The notes under the pieces: generated by a model
The model's database searches: none
What the model was told of the DNA's origin: nothing
What the model saw: only the letters and a program-made list of their open reading frames with translations
Assembly (NCBI GenBank): GCA_036524115.1
Contig: DATDCY010000354.1
Coordinates: 1-15,515 of the forward strand
Source: a bacterium
GTDB lineage: Bacteria > JAUVQV01 > DATDCY01
Direction of reading: 5' to 3'
Length of the DNA stretch: 15,515 bases
In this document: piece after piece, positions 1-7,846 of the stretch
How the letters are laid out: every line of letters begins with the position of its first letter
How positions within the stretch are numbered: the stretch's first letter is position 1
Translations under genes and position numbers: made by a program

Positions 1-381
1 GCCCTGATGCAGCGGGCGCGCGCCGCCATCGCCGCCGCCCAGAGGCAGCGGGGAGCGCAGCCGGTCGTCTTCTTCGTCCCCGGCTGGGAGAGCGGGTACC
101 CGCGCTTCCTCGCATGCTACGAGCTTGCGGCTCGCGACCTCGACGAGATCCTCGAGAGCCACGCCGCCTCCCCCGAGGCGGCCGAGGCGCTCTTCACGGA
201 GGGGCTCATCCGCGACTACCCGCACCTCGAGCGGTTCGACGAGGCGCTCGCGGCCTACCGCGCAACGATCGAGCGATACCCGGGCACCGAGTGGGCCCGG
301 CGGGCGCAGGAGCGGATCCTCGCGCTCGAGGGGATCATGCCGGCGGCCGGCCCCCACGGCGGCGCGGCGACGGGCCGTTAG
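1..381 (+). CDS. TPR-like protein, C-terminal part (5' end outside window)
   Basis: The reading frame is open from the first base and ends at TAG 379-381, so the true start may lie upstream; an ATG at position 7 is possible but has no visible ribosome site inside the window. The visible part is hydrophilic and mainly helical. Residues about 45-100 (counted from the ATG) look like one or two tetratricopeptide-type helix pairs, with the pattern F-D-E-A-L-A-A-Y-R followed by RYPGTEWARRAQERI, as in repeats of BamD/YbgF-type or general TPR proteins. No signal peptide or catalytic motif is visible. It converges on the large secreted protein, with only 22 bases between the stop codons. I do not recognise the specific gene; a scaffold or lipoprotein role would be a guess. 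Confidence 0.6.
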   Translation, partial: ALMQRARAAIAAAQRQRGAQPVVFFVPGWESGYPRFLACYELAARDLDEILESHAASPEAAEALFTEGLIRDYPHLERFDEALAAYRATIERYPGTEWARRAQERILALEGIMPAAGPHGGAATGR

Positions 382-403
382 CGGAGGCGTTCCCCCCTGC
401 TGC

Positions 404-3400
404 TCAGGGCGTCGTCGCCGCGGCCGGCGCCGGGTAGCGCCAGACCGCGAAGTCGTCGAAGTACGAGACGGCGCGGTCCGCCGCCAGGCCGACCCGGCCG
501 GGATACGCCGTCGGGAAGGCGTGACGCAGCGCGGGCGCGGCGGCGCTCCCCCGGAAGACCTCGACGCGACCGTCGGGCCGCAGCAGGACCTCGATCGGGT
601 ACCAGACGCCGGTCCGCAGCGGCAGGGGCACCTTCGCGCGCACGCCACTTCTCTCCCCGCGCCGCGCCGGGTCGCCCACCTGCCCGATGACCAGCCCCGT
701 GAGCCCCGGCCCTTTCACCAACTTCACGTAGCGGAAGTTCGTCGCATTGCGCCAGGCGAAGACGAAGCCGGCGTTCGCGCCCGCCGCCGCGGCGCCCGTC
801 AGCTGCGCCCTGAAGGCGAAGCGGAGAGCGCGGTCCGCGGGGAGCGCCGGCGCCCCCTGGAGCAGCGCCACGTTCACGAGGCCCGGGCTCGAGGCGAGCC
901 TGCCGAGCGCCGCCACCCAGCCGCCGGAGACCTCCTGCCAGTGGCGGTCGCCGGCCGCGGTCCCGTGCGTGAACGGCTCGAGGAAGATGCGCTGCGGGAA
1001 GAGGACCGCGGCGGCCCCCGTGTCGCCGCGCCCGCCGAGGTCCGTCACCGCCAGCGTGGCGGGATAGGCCCCGCCGGCGGCGCAGCTGCCGCCGCAGACG
1101 CCGGCCTGCAGCGCCGCCCAGGAGAGCGGGACGAGCGGCCCGGCCGCGTCGTCGAAGAACAGGTCGCCGTCGAGGTCCCAGGCGTACGAGGCGATGCCGT
1201 CGCCGAGGGCGGCGTCAGCGTCGGCGCTCGCCGAGCCGTCGAGCGTGAGGCCGCGCCCTGGCATCGCGCAGTAGGGGCCGCCGGGCGCCGCGACCGGGGG
1301 CAGGTTGCCCACCGTGAGCGTGGTCGCCTCCGTCCCGCTCGCGCCGCGGGTGTCGGTCACCCGCAGCTCGACGGTATGCGGGGAGTCGATCGCGCAGGCC
1401 CCGCCGCAGACCAGCGCCTGCACCTGTTCCCAGCTCAGGGAGACGGTCGCGCCGGAGGCGTCGTCAAAGACGCCGTCGTTGTCGAGGTCCCACTCCCAGG
1501 AGGCGACCGCGTCGCCGGCGTCGGGGTCGGAGGACCCGCTGCCGTCCAGCGCGGCGCCCTCGAACGGCTGGGCCGCGTAGGGCCCGCCGGCGCGCGCCGC
1601 AGGCGGGCGGTTCTCGACGACGGTGATCGTCACCGTGGCCGGCGCCAGGTGCAGCCCGTCGGCGATGACGTAGGTGAAGGTGTCCGTGCCGACGAACCCC
1701 GGCTTCGGCGTGTACGAGACGCCGGGCCCCGACGCCACCGGCGTGACGCCCTGCGCCGAGCTCCGCACCTGGTAGATCTGGATCGGGTCGCCTTCCGGGT
1801 CGTGGTCATTGCCGAGGACCGGGACCGAGACCGCATGGTCCTTGAGCGTCGACGCCGCGTCGTCCACGGCCGCCGGGGGCTGGTTGGGGGTGAAGACGTG
1901 GAGCGCCTGCGTGACGCGCGCGACGTTGCCGGCGCGGTCGGTCGCGGTCCAGGTGATCGTCGTGTCGCCCAGCGGCAGGCCGGCGACGGAGGCGCCGGTG
2001 GATGCCGTCACGTTCCCGTCGCAGGCGTCGGCGGCGACCGGCGGCGTGAGCACCGGGGTCGTCCCGAGGACCACGTTGACCGGCGGGAGCGACGCCGGGA
2101 GCACCGGGGCCGCGGCGTCCGTCACGTGCACCGCCTGGCTGGCGGTGGCCTGGTTGCCGGCGGCGTCCCGCGCGGTCCAGACAACCGACGCGTTCCCCAG
2201 GTCGAAGGATGCCGGGGCGTTGTTCGTGACCACGGGCGCCGGGTCGCGGTCGTCGGAGACCGTCGGCGTCCCCAGCAGCGTGGCGGACGCAACGCGCTTC
2301 ACGGCCGCGCAGTCGAGCGCGCGGTCCGGCGGCGCGGTGATCCGCGGCGCCGTCGTGTCCGTCGGGAAGTAGGCGGCATCGAGGAGGTTCGTGTTGGTGC
2401 ACGCGGTGCGCGCGCCGCCCGAGCCGGACGTGATCATGTCGTTGACCACCGTCCAGCTCGTGTAGGTCTGCTGGTTGTAGAGGTTGGTCGTCGTGTCCGC
2501 GTAGGCCTTCGCGGCCGACGTCCGGGCCTCGCCGGAGACCGGGTTGCGGACGGTCACCGTCACGTCGATTCCCGCGCGGGTCTCCGCCGGGTTCACGGCG
2601 GTGCCGTGGGGGGCGCGCAGCACGAGGTTCGTCGCGCCGGCCGACGTGTCGCAGATGAGCATGCCGTTGTACTCGGAGCCCTTGCCGACGGCCTTCGGGC
2701 GCGCGTGTCCGGTGTAGAGGAAATTCACGCCGATCCCGACGCTGTTCTTGAGCGTGACGTTGTAGTAGGCGTCGAGGGCGTGGCAGGCGGTGCACCGCGT
2801 CGCCTCCGTGGCGTTGGCGACCGTCTTGGGAATGCCGCTGTGGCTGATCCCCGTCGTCGCCCAGTCGGCCGTGGTGAACCCGCGCCCGTAGAAGTTCGTG
2901 GCGGGGTTGATCGGCTGGCTCAGCCCGGCGGGGTCGCTGCAGCGCAGGTAGTGCCGGTAGGTGGTGATGCCGCGGATGGTCACGGGCACCTCGACGAAGC
3001 TGCAGGAGTATGCCAGGTCCGGCAGCGAGAAGGCCCAGGTCGTCGTCACCTGCTGGCCGTCCTGCCCGCCGCAGACCTGGTTGCTCAGGTCGAAGACGTA
3101 GGCGTCCGGCGTGTGCTGCTGCATGTCGTACCAGATCTGGGCGAAGACGTCGATCCGCTTGTTCGCGGTGGGGATCACCAGGCTCTGCAGCGGCGTGACC
3201 TTGGCCGCCCAGAGCGTGTTCAGGCTGCCGCCGCTCGACTGGTAGGTGGTCGCGTCGAAGGTCGTCGAGCCGTCCGCGAGGGTGACCTTGAGCGGGAGGT
3301 CGGAGTAGAGCGAGAGCGGGAAGGCGAGCGCGGGGTCGCCGGTCGGCTCGATGTTCTCGTCGCCGGCGGGGAGCGAGGACATGATGCCGGGCGCGAGCGG

Positions 3401-5362
3401 GCCCCTGAAGATCCTTTTGAAGACCAGCTCGCGCGCCTGGCAGTCCTGCCAGAAGCGCAGGCCGTTCGCGGTGTCGTACTTGTAGCCGAAGGTGCGGTCG
3501 AGGTCGCTCGTCGTGTCGGCGCCGGTGCGCCGCGGCCGGCGCGGGGCGACCTCCTCCCACTGGTGGTCGCCGTCGATCGAGGGGACGGCGCCGATGAGCA
3601 CGTTCTGGAAGGTCTGGGGGTTGTAGAGGTTCTTGCCGTAGATCGTGTCGGCGACGCCGGCGCGCCTCGCGAGGGTGTTGAGCGCGCTCGCGTCGAGGAG
3701 CGCCAGCTTCGAGAAGACGACCGAGTCGTACGCGGGGGCGAACGTGACCGGATTGAAGTACCCGGTGTCCGGCGCGGCGAGGCCCATGTCGACGTCGATC
3801 TTCGGCGCGATCGGGTTGCTGGCCGGGTTGAAGATCAGCAGGTCCTTGGGCGTGCCGTCGAAGTAGACGGCGTCGGTCGCGTAGACCTCGTTCAGGAGCG
3901 CCGGGGTGTAGGTCCGGGTGCGCGCGTCGACCATCTTGTAGAGCAGGCTCTCCGGGCCGGCCTCGCTCGCGAGCTGGTTGGCCAGCTCGTTGGCCTTCGT
4001 CGAGACCGCGTCGCTCAGGTAGCCCTGGAAGGCGTTGAACGCCACCATCGGGTTCACGAGCCACTCCAGGTTGCTCACGATCGCGGTCACGTCGTCGAGC
4101 AACTGGCTGTGAGCGCTCTCGGTGGCGCCGAGCAGGTCGGTGAGCGTCGCCGTCGGGCTCGTCGCGACGCAGCCCATGTCGGAGACGACCTGCGGGACGG
4201 CGGCGAACTGCTGGATCGCGGTGCAGGTCCAGGTGCCCAGCCGGCTGAGCGGGGAGGGGCGGTTCGGGTCGCCCAGCAGCAGGTCGAGCGACATCTCCTG
4301 GCTCATCGCCACGTAGTCGTCGATCGCGTCCATCACGTTGCGCCGGTAGGCCCAGAGGACGGCCTTGTTCGGGGCGATGATCGACTCGATGGCGAGGCGG
4401 TTGGCGGCGAGCGTCGCCTCGAGCGTGTACCTGGTGGTCTCGTACGTCAGGCAGGTTCCCGGGTCGACGAAGCAGTAGCCCGGGTAGAGGGGGATGCTCG
4501 TGCCGAAGACGTCGATCCGCAGGCCGTTGACCCAGGCGTCGAGCGCGTCGATGTGCTCCTGCACGGCGGCGGTGTTCGCGGCCAGGTCGTCCTCGACGCC
4601 CTGCAGGTAGGCCTGCGCCTGGTCCACGTCCCCGACCAGCCCGCGCATCCCGACGAGGTGGACGAGGAACGGGATCTTCGCGTACTGCGCGGCGGCGTCC
4701 GGGTCGAAGATGAGGGCGTCGCGCACGAAGGGCAGCGGCGCGGCGGCGTCGGCGGGGGAGGTGACCACCGGCGGCGTGTGGTTCTTGATGTAGCCCTCGA
4801 CGGCCATGTGGCGCAGCTCGTTCTGCACCTCGCCGTCGGTGTAGTCGAAGTAGTCGCCGGTGTAGAGGTTCACGTAGGTGTGCGAGAAGACGTCCGCCGC
4901 CGCGTGGCTGAAGAAGCCGTAGACGAAGGCCTTCTCCTGCGGCGTCTGGGCCTTGCGCAGCAGGTGGGCGAGCCACTCGTCGGTGCGCCAGGCGCCGGCG
5001 ACCGGACCGTGGTCGGTCGGCGGGAGCTGGTGCGCGCTGTGGCTCGCGCTGCCGTTCGCGTTGATGACGCCCGGGTGGACGGTGAGCTGGGAGGCGATCA
5101 TGTCCGGGTAGCCGTCCGGGCCGACGCTCCCCATGCGGTAGGCCGCGCGGTTGGCGAGGATGGCATCGCGCAGCTCCGGGTTGACCGGGAAGGTGCCGAA
5201 GGGCTCGATCGTCACCATCCCGTCGGCGGCGAGGTCGTCGATCACCTGCTGCGCCACCCAGACGTGCGTGTCGAGCTTGAACGCCGCCGCCCGGTCGGGC
5301 GACGCGGCCAGGAGACAGACACCGCCGACGACTGCTGCCAGAGCCCTTCTGAATCCGCCCAC
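404..5362 (-). CDS. Large secreted zinc phospholipase C-like protein with heme site and HYR/PKD modules
   Basis: A 1652-residue protein. I choose GTG at 5362, not the longer frame from 5509, because GGGAGGGG (5366-5373) precedes it and a Sec signal peptide follows at once (GGFRR, a hydrophobic run, cleavage near AAA-F, residue 28). Residues about 28-260 match the zinc-dependent phospholipase C family: H33, GPDGYPD (D83, D87), histidines 96-118, H153-AAA-D157-VFS-H161 and H185-MAV-E189, the last two resembling the metal-ligand spacing of this family. Residues 260-850 are unrecognised. C857-TA-C860-H861 is a c-type heme site. Then come HYR modules (about 1001-1081 and 1082-1157), a cadherin/Ig-like module (1158-1249), two PKD modules (1250-1351 and 1352-1454, each with a C-GG-x-C pair) and a LamG-like jelly-roll end (1459-1645). 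No membrane anchor or sorting signal is seen. It is likely periplasmic or extracellular. Lipase activity and heme loading are inferences. Confidence 0.85.
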   Translation of the reverse strand: MGGFRRALAAVVGGVCLLAASPDRAAAFKLDTHVWVAQQVIDDLAADGMVTIEPFGTFPVNPELRDAILANRAAYRMGSVGPDGYPDMIASQLTVHPGVINANGSASHSAHQLPPTDHGPVAGAWRTDEWLAHLLRKAQTPQEKAFVYGFFSHAAADVFSHTYVNLYTGDYFDYTDGEVQNELRHMAVEGYIKNHTPPVVTSPADAAAPLPFVRDALIFDPDAAAQYAKIPFLVHLVGMRGLVGDVDQAQAYLQGVEDDLAANTAAVQEHIDALDAWVNGLRIDVFGTSIPLYPGYCFVDPGTCLTYETTRYTLEATLAANRLAIESIIAPNKAVLWAYRRNVMDAIDDYVAMSQEMSLDLLLGDPNRPSPLSRLGTWTCTAIQQFAAVPQVVSDMGCVATSPTATLTDLLGATESAHSQLLDDVTAIVSNLEWLVNPMVAFNAFQGYLSDAVSTKANELANQLASEAGPESLLYKMVDARTRTYTPALLNEVYATDAVYFDGTPKDLLIFNPASNPIAPKIDVDMGLAAPDTGYFNPVTFAPAYDSVVFSKLALLDASALNTLARRAGVADTIYGKNLYNPQTFQNVLIGAVPSIDGDHQWEEVAPRRPRRTGADTTSDLDRTFGYKYDTANGLRFWQDCQARELVFKRIFRGPLAPGIMSSLPAGDENIEPTGDPALAFPLSLYSDLPLKVTLADGSTTFDATTYQSSGGSLNTLWAAKVTPLQSLVIPTANKRIDVFAQIWYDMQQHTPDAYVFDLSNQVCGGQDGQQVTTTWAFSLPDLAYSCSFVEVPVTIRGITTYRHYLRCSDPAGLSQPINPATNFYGRGFTTADWATTGISHSGIPKTVANATEATRCTACHALDAYYNVTLKNSVGIGVNFLYTGHARPKAVGKGSEYNGMLICDTSAGATNLVLRAPHGTAVNPAETRAGIDVTVTVRNPVSGEARTSAAKAYADTTTNLYNQQTYTSWTVVNDMITSGSGGARTACTNTNLLDAAYFPTDTTAPRITAPPDRALDCAAVKRVASATLLGTPTVSDDRDPAPVVTNNAPASFDLGNASVVWTARDAAGNQATASQAVHVTDAAAPVLPASLPPVNVVLGTTPVLTPPVAADACDGNVTASTGASVAGLPLGDTTITWTATDRAGNVARVTQALHVFTPNQPPAAVDDAASTLKDHAVSVPVLGNDHDPEGDPIQIYQVRSSAQGVTPVASGPGVSYTPKPGFVGTDTFTYVIADGLHLAPATVTITVVENRPPAARAGGPYAAQPFEGAALDGSGSSDPDAGDAVASWEWDLDNDGVFDDASGATVSLSWEQVQALVCGGACAIDSPHTVELRVTDTRGASGTEATTLTVGNLPPVAAPGGPYCAMPGRGLTLDGSASADADAALGDGIASYAWDLDGDLFFDDAAGPLVPLSWAALQAGVCGGSCAAGGAYPATLAVTDLGGRGDTGAAAVLFPQRIFLEPFTHGTAAGDRHWQEVSGGWVAALGRLASSPGLVNVALLQGAPALPADRALRFAFRAQLTGAAAAGANAGFVFAWRNATNFRYVKLVKGPGLTGLVIGQVGDPARRGERSGVRAKVPLPLRTGVWYPIEVLLRPDGRVEVFRGSAAAPALRHAFPTAYPGRVGLAADRAVSYFDDFAVWRYPAPAAATTP

Positions 5363-5365
5363 CGA

Positions 5366-5373
5366 CCCCTCCC
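5366..5373 (-). promoter_or_regulatory. Shine-Dalgarno site that fixes the start of the phospholipase-like gene
   Basis: On the minus strand the octamer GGGAGGGG lies three bases before GTG 5362, and its GGAGG core lies five bases before it. The signal peptide begins immediately after. No comparable site precedes the upstream in-frame GTG at 5509, and the 49 extra residues would bury the signal peptide. Confidence 0.7.
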
Positions 5374-5490
5374 GGAATGCAACCTTCTTTACAGCCGTTG
5401 CCGACGGTTCGGCGGGGTGCGGTGCCTGTTCCCCTGGGCCGAAGCCACGGAACGGAGCCCGGCCCGCAACCCTGCCAAACATTACCTGGA

Positions 5491-5518
5491 TTGGCAAGTA
5501 GAATTTCACTCAAATAGT
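5491..5518 (+). promoter_or_regulatory. Putative sigma70-type promoter for corA
   Basis: TTGGCA (5491-5496, five of six to the -35 consensus) is followed after 16 bases by AATAGT (5513-5518, four of six to the -10 consensus). The patch is visibly more AT-rich than its surroundings. Initiation would fall near 5525, leaving a short leader before the ATG at 5553. Found by eye only. Confidence 0.35.
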
Positions 5519-5552
5519 CGGGGTCTGCCCTGTGGTATCCTCCGCTGCCGAG

Positions 5553-6614
5553 ATGCGCCGTCGCCGCCGCAGGCCCCTCGCCGCGAAGTCCGGGCTCCCT
5601 CCCGGCACCGTCGTGACGCCGTCGCCGGCCGCGCACCAGCAGGTCACGATCACGCGGGTGATCTACGACGCGGCGGGCTACGAGGAGCGGGAGATCCACG
5701 CGGTCGAGGAGACCTTCCCCGCCCCGGACGAGCGGCGGACGGTCTGGATCAACGTCGACGGCGTGCACGAGGCGACGGTGCTCGAGCGCTACGGCGCGCG
5801 CTTCGGCCTGCACCCGCTGCTGCTGGAGGACATCGCCCACACCGGGCAGCGCCCGAAGCTCGAGAGCTACGGCGATCACCTCTTCATGGACCTGAACGTC
5901 TTCCATCTCGCCGAGGGCGACGAGATCCACGCCGAGCAGATCAGCCTCGTGCTCGGCAACGGCTGGCTGCTCTCGTTCAACGAGCAGCCCCAGCCGTGGG
6001 CGCGCCCGCTGCGGGAGCGGCTGCGCACCGACAAGGGGCACTGCCGCGCGCACGGGGCGGACTACGTCGCCTACTCCATCCTCGACGCGGTCGTGGACGA
6101 CTACTACGTGGTCCTCGAGAAGGTCGGCGACCGCATCGAGGACCTCGAGGAGGAGCTGATGGCCGCGCCGACCACGGCGACGCTCCACGCGGTCTACGCC
6201 CTCAAGCGCGAGGTGATCGGCCTGCGCAAGTCCATCTGGCCGCTGCGCGAGCTCATCGGCGGCCTGCAGCGCGAGCGCGACCTCGTGCGCGAGGGGACGC
6301 AGGTCTACCTGCGCGACCTCTACGACCACGCGGTGCAGGTGCTCGACACCGTGGAGACCTACCGCGACATCCTCGCGGGGATGCTCGACATCTACCTCTC
6401 GAGCGTCAGCAACCGCATGAACGAGGTGATGAAGGTGCTCACGGTGATCGCGACGATCTTCATCCCGCTGACCTTCGTCGCCGGGATCTACGGGATGAAC
6501 TTCGAGCACATGCCGGAGCTGAGCTGGCGCTACGGCTACGCGTTCTTCTGGGCGATCATCCTGGCGATCGGCGCGGGGATGCTCGCCTACTTCCGCCGCA
6601 AGAAATGGTTCTAG
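5553..6614 (+). CDS. corA: CorA-family magnesium/divalent metal transporter
   Basis: Pentameric inner-membrane channel for Mg2+ (also Co2+ and Ni2+ in the family). The protein is 353 residues from the ATG. The long cytoplasmic part holds the family blocks WINVDG, HPLLLEDI, GQRPKLE, Y-L-RD-YDH and SNRMNEVMK. Two membrane segments follow at the C-terminus, the first ending in the diagnostic pore signature G-M-N (residues about 314-316), and the protein finishes with the usual basic tail RRKKWF. The start is uncertain. GTG at 5532 is in frame and adds seven residues. I prefer ATG 5553 because the arginine-rich start followed by SGLPPGT resembles other CorA proteins and leaves room for a leader; neither start has a good ribosome site. 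It stands alone, divergent from the phospholipase-like gene and convergent with the HD-GYP gene. Confidence 0.93.
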   Translation: MRRRRRRPLAAKSGLPPGTVVTPSPAAHQQVTITRVIYDAAGYEEREIHAVEETFPAPDERRTVWINVDGVHEATVLERYGARFGLHPLLLEDIAHTGQRPKLESYGDHLFMDLNVFHLAEGDEIHAEQISLVLGNGWLLSFNEQPQPWARPLRERLRTDKGHCRAHGADYVAYSILDAVVDDYYVVLEKVGDRIEDLEEELMAAPTTATLHAVYALKREVIGLRKSIWPLRELIGGLQRERDLVREGTQVYLRDLYDHAVQVLDTVETYRDILAGMLDIYLSSVSNRMNEVMKVLTVIATIFIPLTFVAGIYGMNFEHMPELSWRYGYAFFWAIILAIGAGMLAYFRRKKWF

Positions 6615-6622
6615 GCCGCGGG

Positions 6623-6730
6623 CTGAAAAGGGCCCGTCTGCGGCGTTGCGTGTCACCCTGCGTCGCTGCGGCGGGCAGCAGCCCGCCTCGCTCCTCGGGC
6701 TCGCGCGCCTTGCATCCAGACCCTTTTGAG
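6623..6730. repeat. Palindromic intergenic repeat element
   Basis: This element fills most of the 154-base gap between the converging corA and HD-GYP genes. AAAAGGG (6626-6632) with TCTG (6637-6640) pairs with CAGA (6717-6720) and CCCTTTT (6721-6727). GGCG (6642-6645) can pair with CGCC (6706-6709). A tight inner hairpin pairs GGCGGGC (6670-6676) with GCCCGCC (6681-6687) around the loop AGCA. The layout (outer arms with A and T tracts, a CGTCGCTGCGGCG core, CCTCGCTCCTCGGG, GCGCGCCTTGCAT) resembles dispersed intergenic repeats I recall from Geobacter-like genomes. It could also act as a bidirectional terminator, since the arms carry A- and T-rich ends in either direction. Confidence 0.55.
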
Positions 6731-6768
6731 CTCGCGGCCCCGTGCCGGATGGTCCGGGCGGGTCAGGA

Positions 6769-7698
6769 CTATTCGATGTAGACCCCGTAGAGGTTGCCCG
6801 CCGGGCCCCGGCCGCGGCGCTGCCGCGAGACCTCGGTCCGCTCGGGGGGCGGGTGGCCCCGGCGGTTGAGCGAGACGAGCAGCTGCACCACCTCCCAGCC
6901 GATGCGGCCGGCCGCGGCCATCGCCGTCAGCTCCTCGAGCGCCGCGCGGTTGTCATAGGTACCCTGGCGGTACGGGCGCGCCGAGACGAGCGCGTCGTAG
7001 ACGTCGCTGACCGCGACGATCTCCACGAGCGGGTCGTCGAGCGCGACCGCCCGCGGGTAGCCGGAGCGATCCCGCCGCTCGTGGTGGTCGCGCGCCACCC
7101 GGGCCGTGAAGTCCTCGGGGTTGCCGATGTAGTGGCAGAGCAGGACGCAACCGGCCAGGGTGTGCTGCTCGAGCAGCAGCCGCTCGTGGCGCGTGAGCGC
7201 CGTGCGCTTGGCGAGCACCGGGACGGGGACGCAGATCTTGCCGAAGTCGTGCAGCGGCCCGGCCGCCGTCTCGTGGGCGAAGCCGGGGCCGGTGCGCCCG
7301 CTGCGCTGGGCCAGCAGGCAGGAGAGCGCGAAGACCATGAGGATGTGCCGGTAGGTGCAGGGGTCGTTCTCGCGGAACCAGTCCAGGCCCCGCAGGCAGG
7401 GCTCCGGGACAATCGTCGCCGCCATGAGCGTCTCGAGGTCGTGGTACTCGTCGGGGCCGCCGAAGACCTGCGCGTAGTGCCCGGCGCGGGCGCCGCTCGC
7501 GAGGTCCCGGCGCACCGAGCCGTGCTCGAGGATGCTCCGGCGTTCCCAGCGGACGCGCCGGCCCGCCTCGGCGACGGCCGCGAGCGCCTCCCGGTCGACG
7601 ACCGCGCCGGCCGGCAGGATCTCCGCGCCCTCGAGCGAGCGGACGGGCATCGTGAGCTTCGGCAGGCCGAGGCCCGCGTTTCCCTCCGCAAGCATCAT
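6769..7698 (-). CDS. HD-GYP domain phosphohydrolase (possible cyclic-di-GMP phosphodiesterase)
   Basis: A soluble 309-residue protein. Start ATG 7698 is chosen because GGGGAGG (7704-7710) lies five bases upstream; a second ATG follows directly. The N-terminal 110 residues are unassigned and hold no receiver, PAS or membrane segment. The HD-GYP core follows: H118 on the first helix, H150-D151-FGK, H179, H205-H206-E207, GYP at 213-215 and D232-VYDAL, then RPYR. These are the expected metal and substrate positions. The block before GYP reads DRSGYP instead of the common DGSGYP. HD-GYP enzymes usually hydrolyse cyclic-di-GMP to pGpG or GMP, and some act on cGAMP. Activity here is inferred. The gene is divergent from glmU and may share its control region. 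Confidence 0.85.
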   Translation of the reverse strand: MMLAEGNAGLGLPKLTMPVRSLEGAEILPAGAVVDREALAAVAEAGRRVRWERRSILEHGSVRRDLASGARAGHYAQVFGGPDEYHDLETLMAATIVPEPCLRGLDWFRENDPCTYRHILMVFALSCLLAQRSGRTGPGFAHETAAGPLHDFGKICVPVPVLAKRTALTRHERLLLEQHTLAGCVLLCHYIGNPEDFTARVARDHHERRDRSGYPRAVALDDPLVEIVAVSDVYDALVSARPYRQGTYDNRAALEELTAMAAAGRIGWEVVQLLVSLNRRGHPPPERTEVSRQRRGRGPAGNLYGVYIE

Positions 7699-7733
7699 CG
7701 TCGCCTCCCCGCCAACGGCGCAGTGCAACAAGG

Positions 7734-7762
7734 TATGTACATGAGCGCTGTTGTCGAGTCAA
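7734..7762 (-). promoter_or_regulatory. Putative promoter for the HD-GYP gene
   Basis: Read on the minus strand, TTGACT (7762-7757) is five of six to the -35 consensus. Exactly 17 bases later comes TACATA (7739-7734), a poor -10 with three of six matches. The -35 abuts the -35 of the opposing glmU promoter. The -10 is the weak part of this call. Confidence 0.3.
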
Positions 7763-7781
7763 CGGCAGACTGTGCTAAAAT
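7751..7781 (+). promoter_or_regulatory. Putative promoter for the glmU-glmS operon
   Basis: The -10 hexamer TAAAAT (7776-7781) is preceded by TGC, giving an extended -10 (7773-7781). TTGTCG (7751-7756) is a fair -35 but at a long 19-base spacing, which an extended -10 tolerates. It lies about 65 bases before the glmU ATG in an AT-rich patch. GGGGGGA (7834-7840), six bases before the ATG, serves as ribosome site. Confidence 0.45.
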
Positions 7782-7846
7782 AACGATCGATTTGCCGGCG
7801 GCGTGACGGTTCGCGGATCGGTCTTCGCGGCCCGGGGGGATGCAAA

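Noticed and set aside
5450-5500. A sigma54 promoter for the secreted protein (TTGGCAGGGTTGCGG on the minus strand).
   Set aside because: The GG and GC elements are nine bases apart instead of twelve, so the -24/-12 spacing is wrong.
1806-6656. A 1616-codon open frame on the minus strand.
   Set aside because: It overlaps both corA (antisense) and the secreted protein in another frame. Its composition is Arg/His/Pro-rich with no domain.
125-6781. A 2218-codon open frame on the plus strand, opposite the secreted protein and running through corA.
   Set aside because: It is low-complexity Arg/Gly/Ala/Val-rich, has no recognisable domain, and overlaps two well-supported genes. It is a shadow of GC-rich codon bias.
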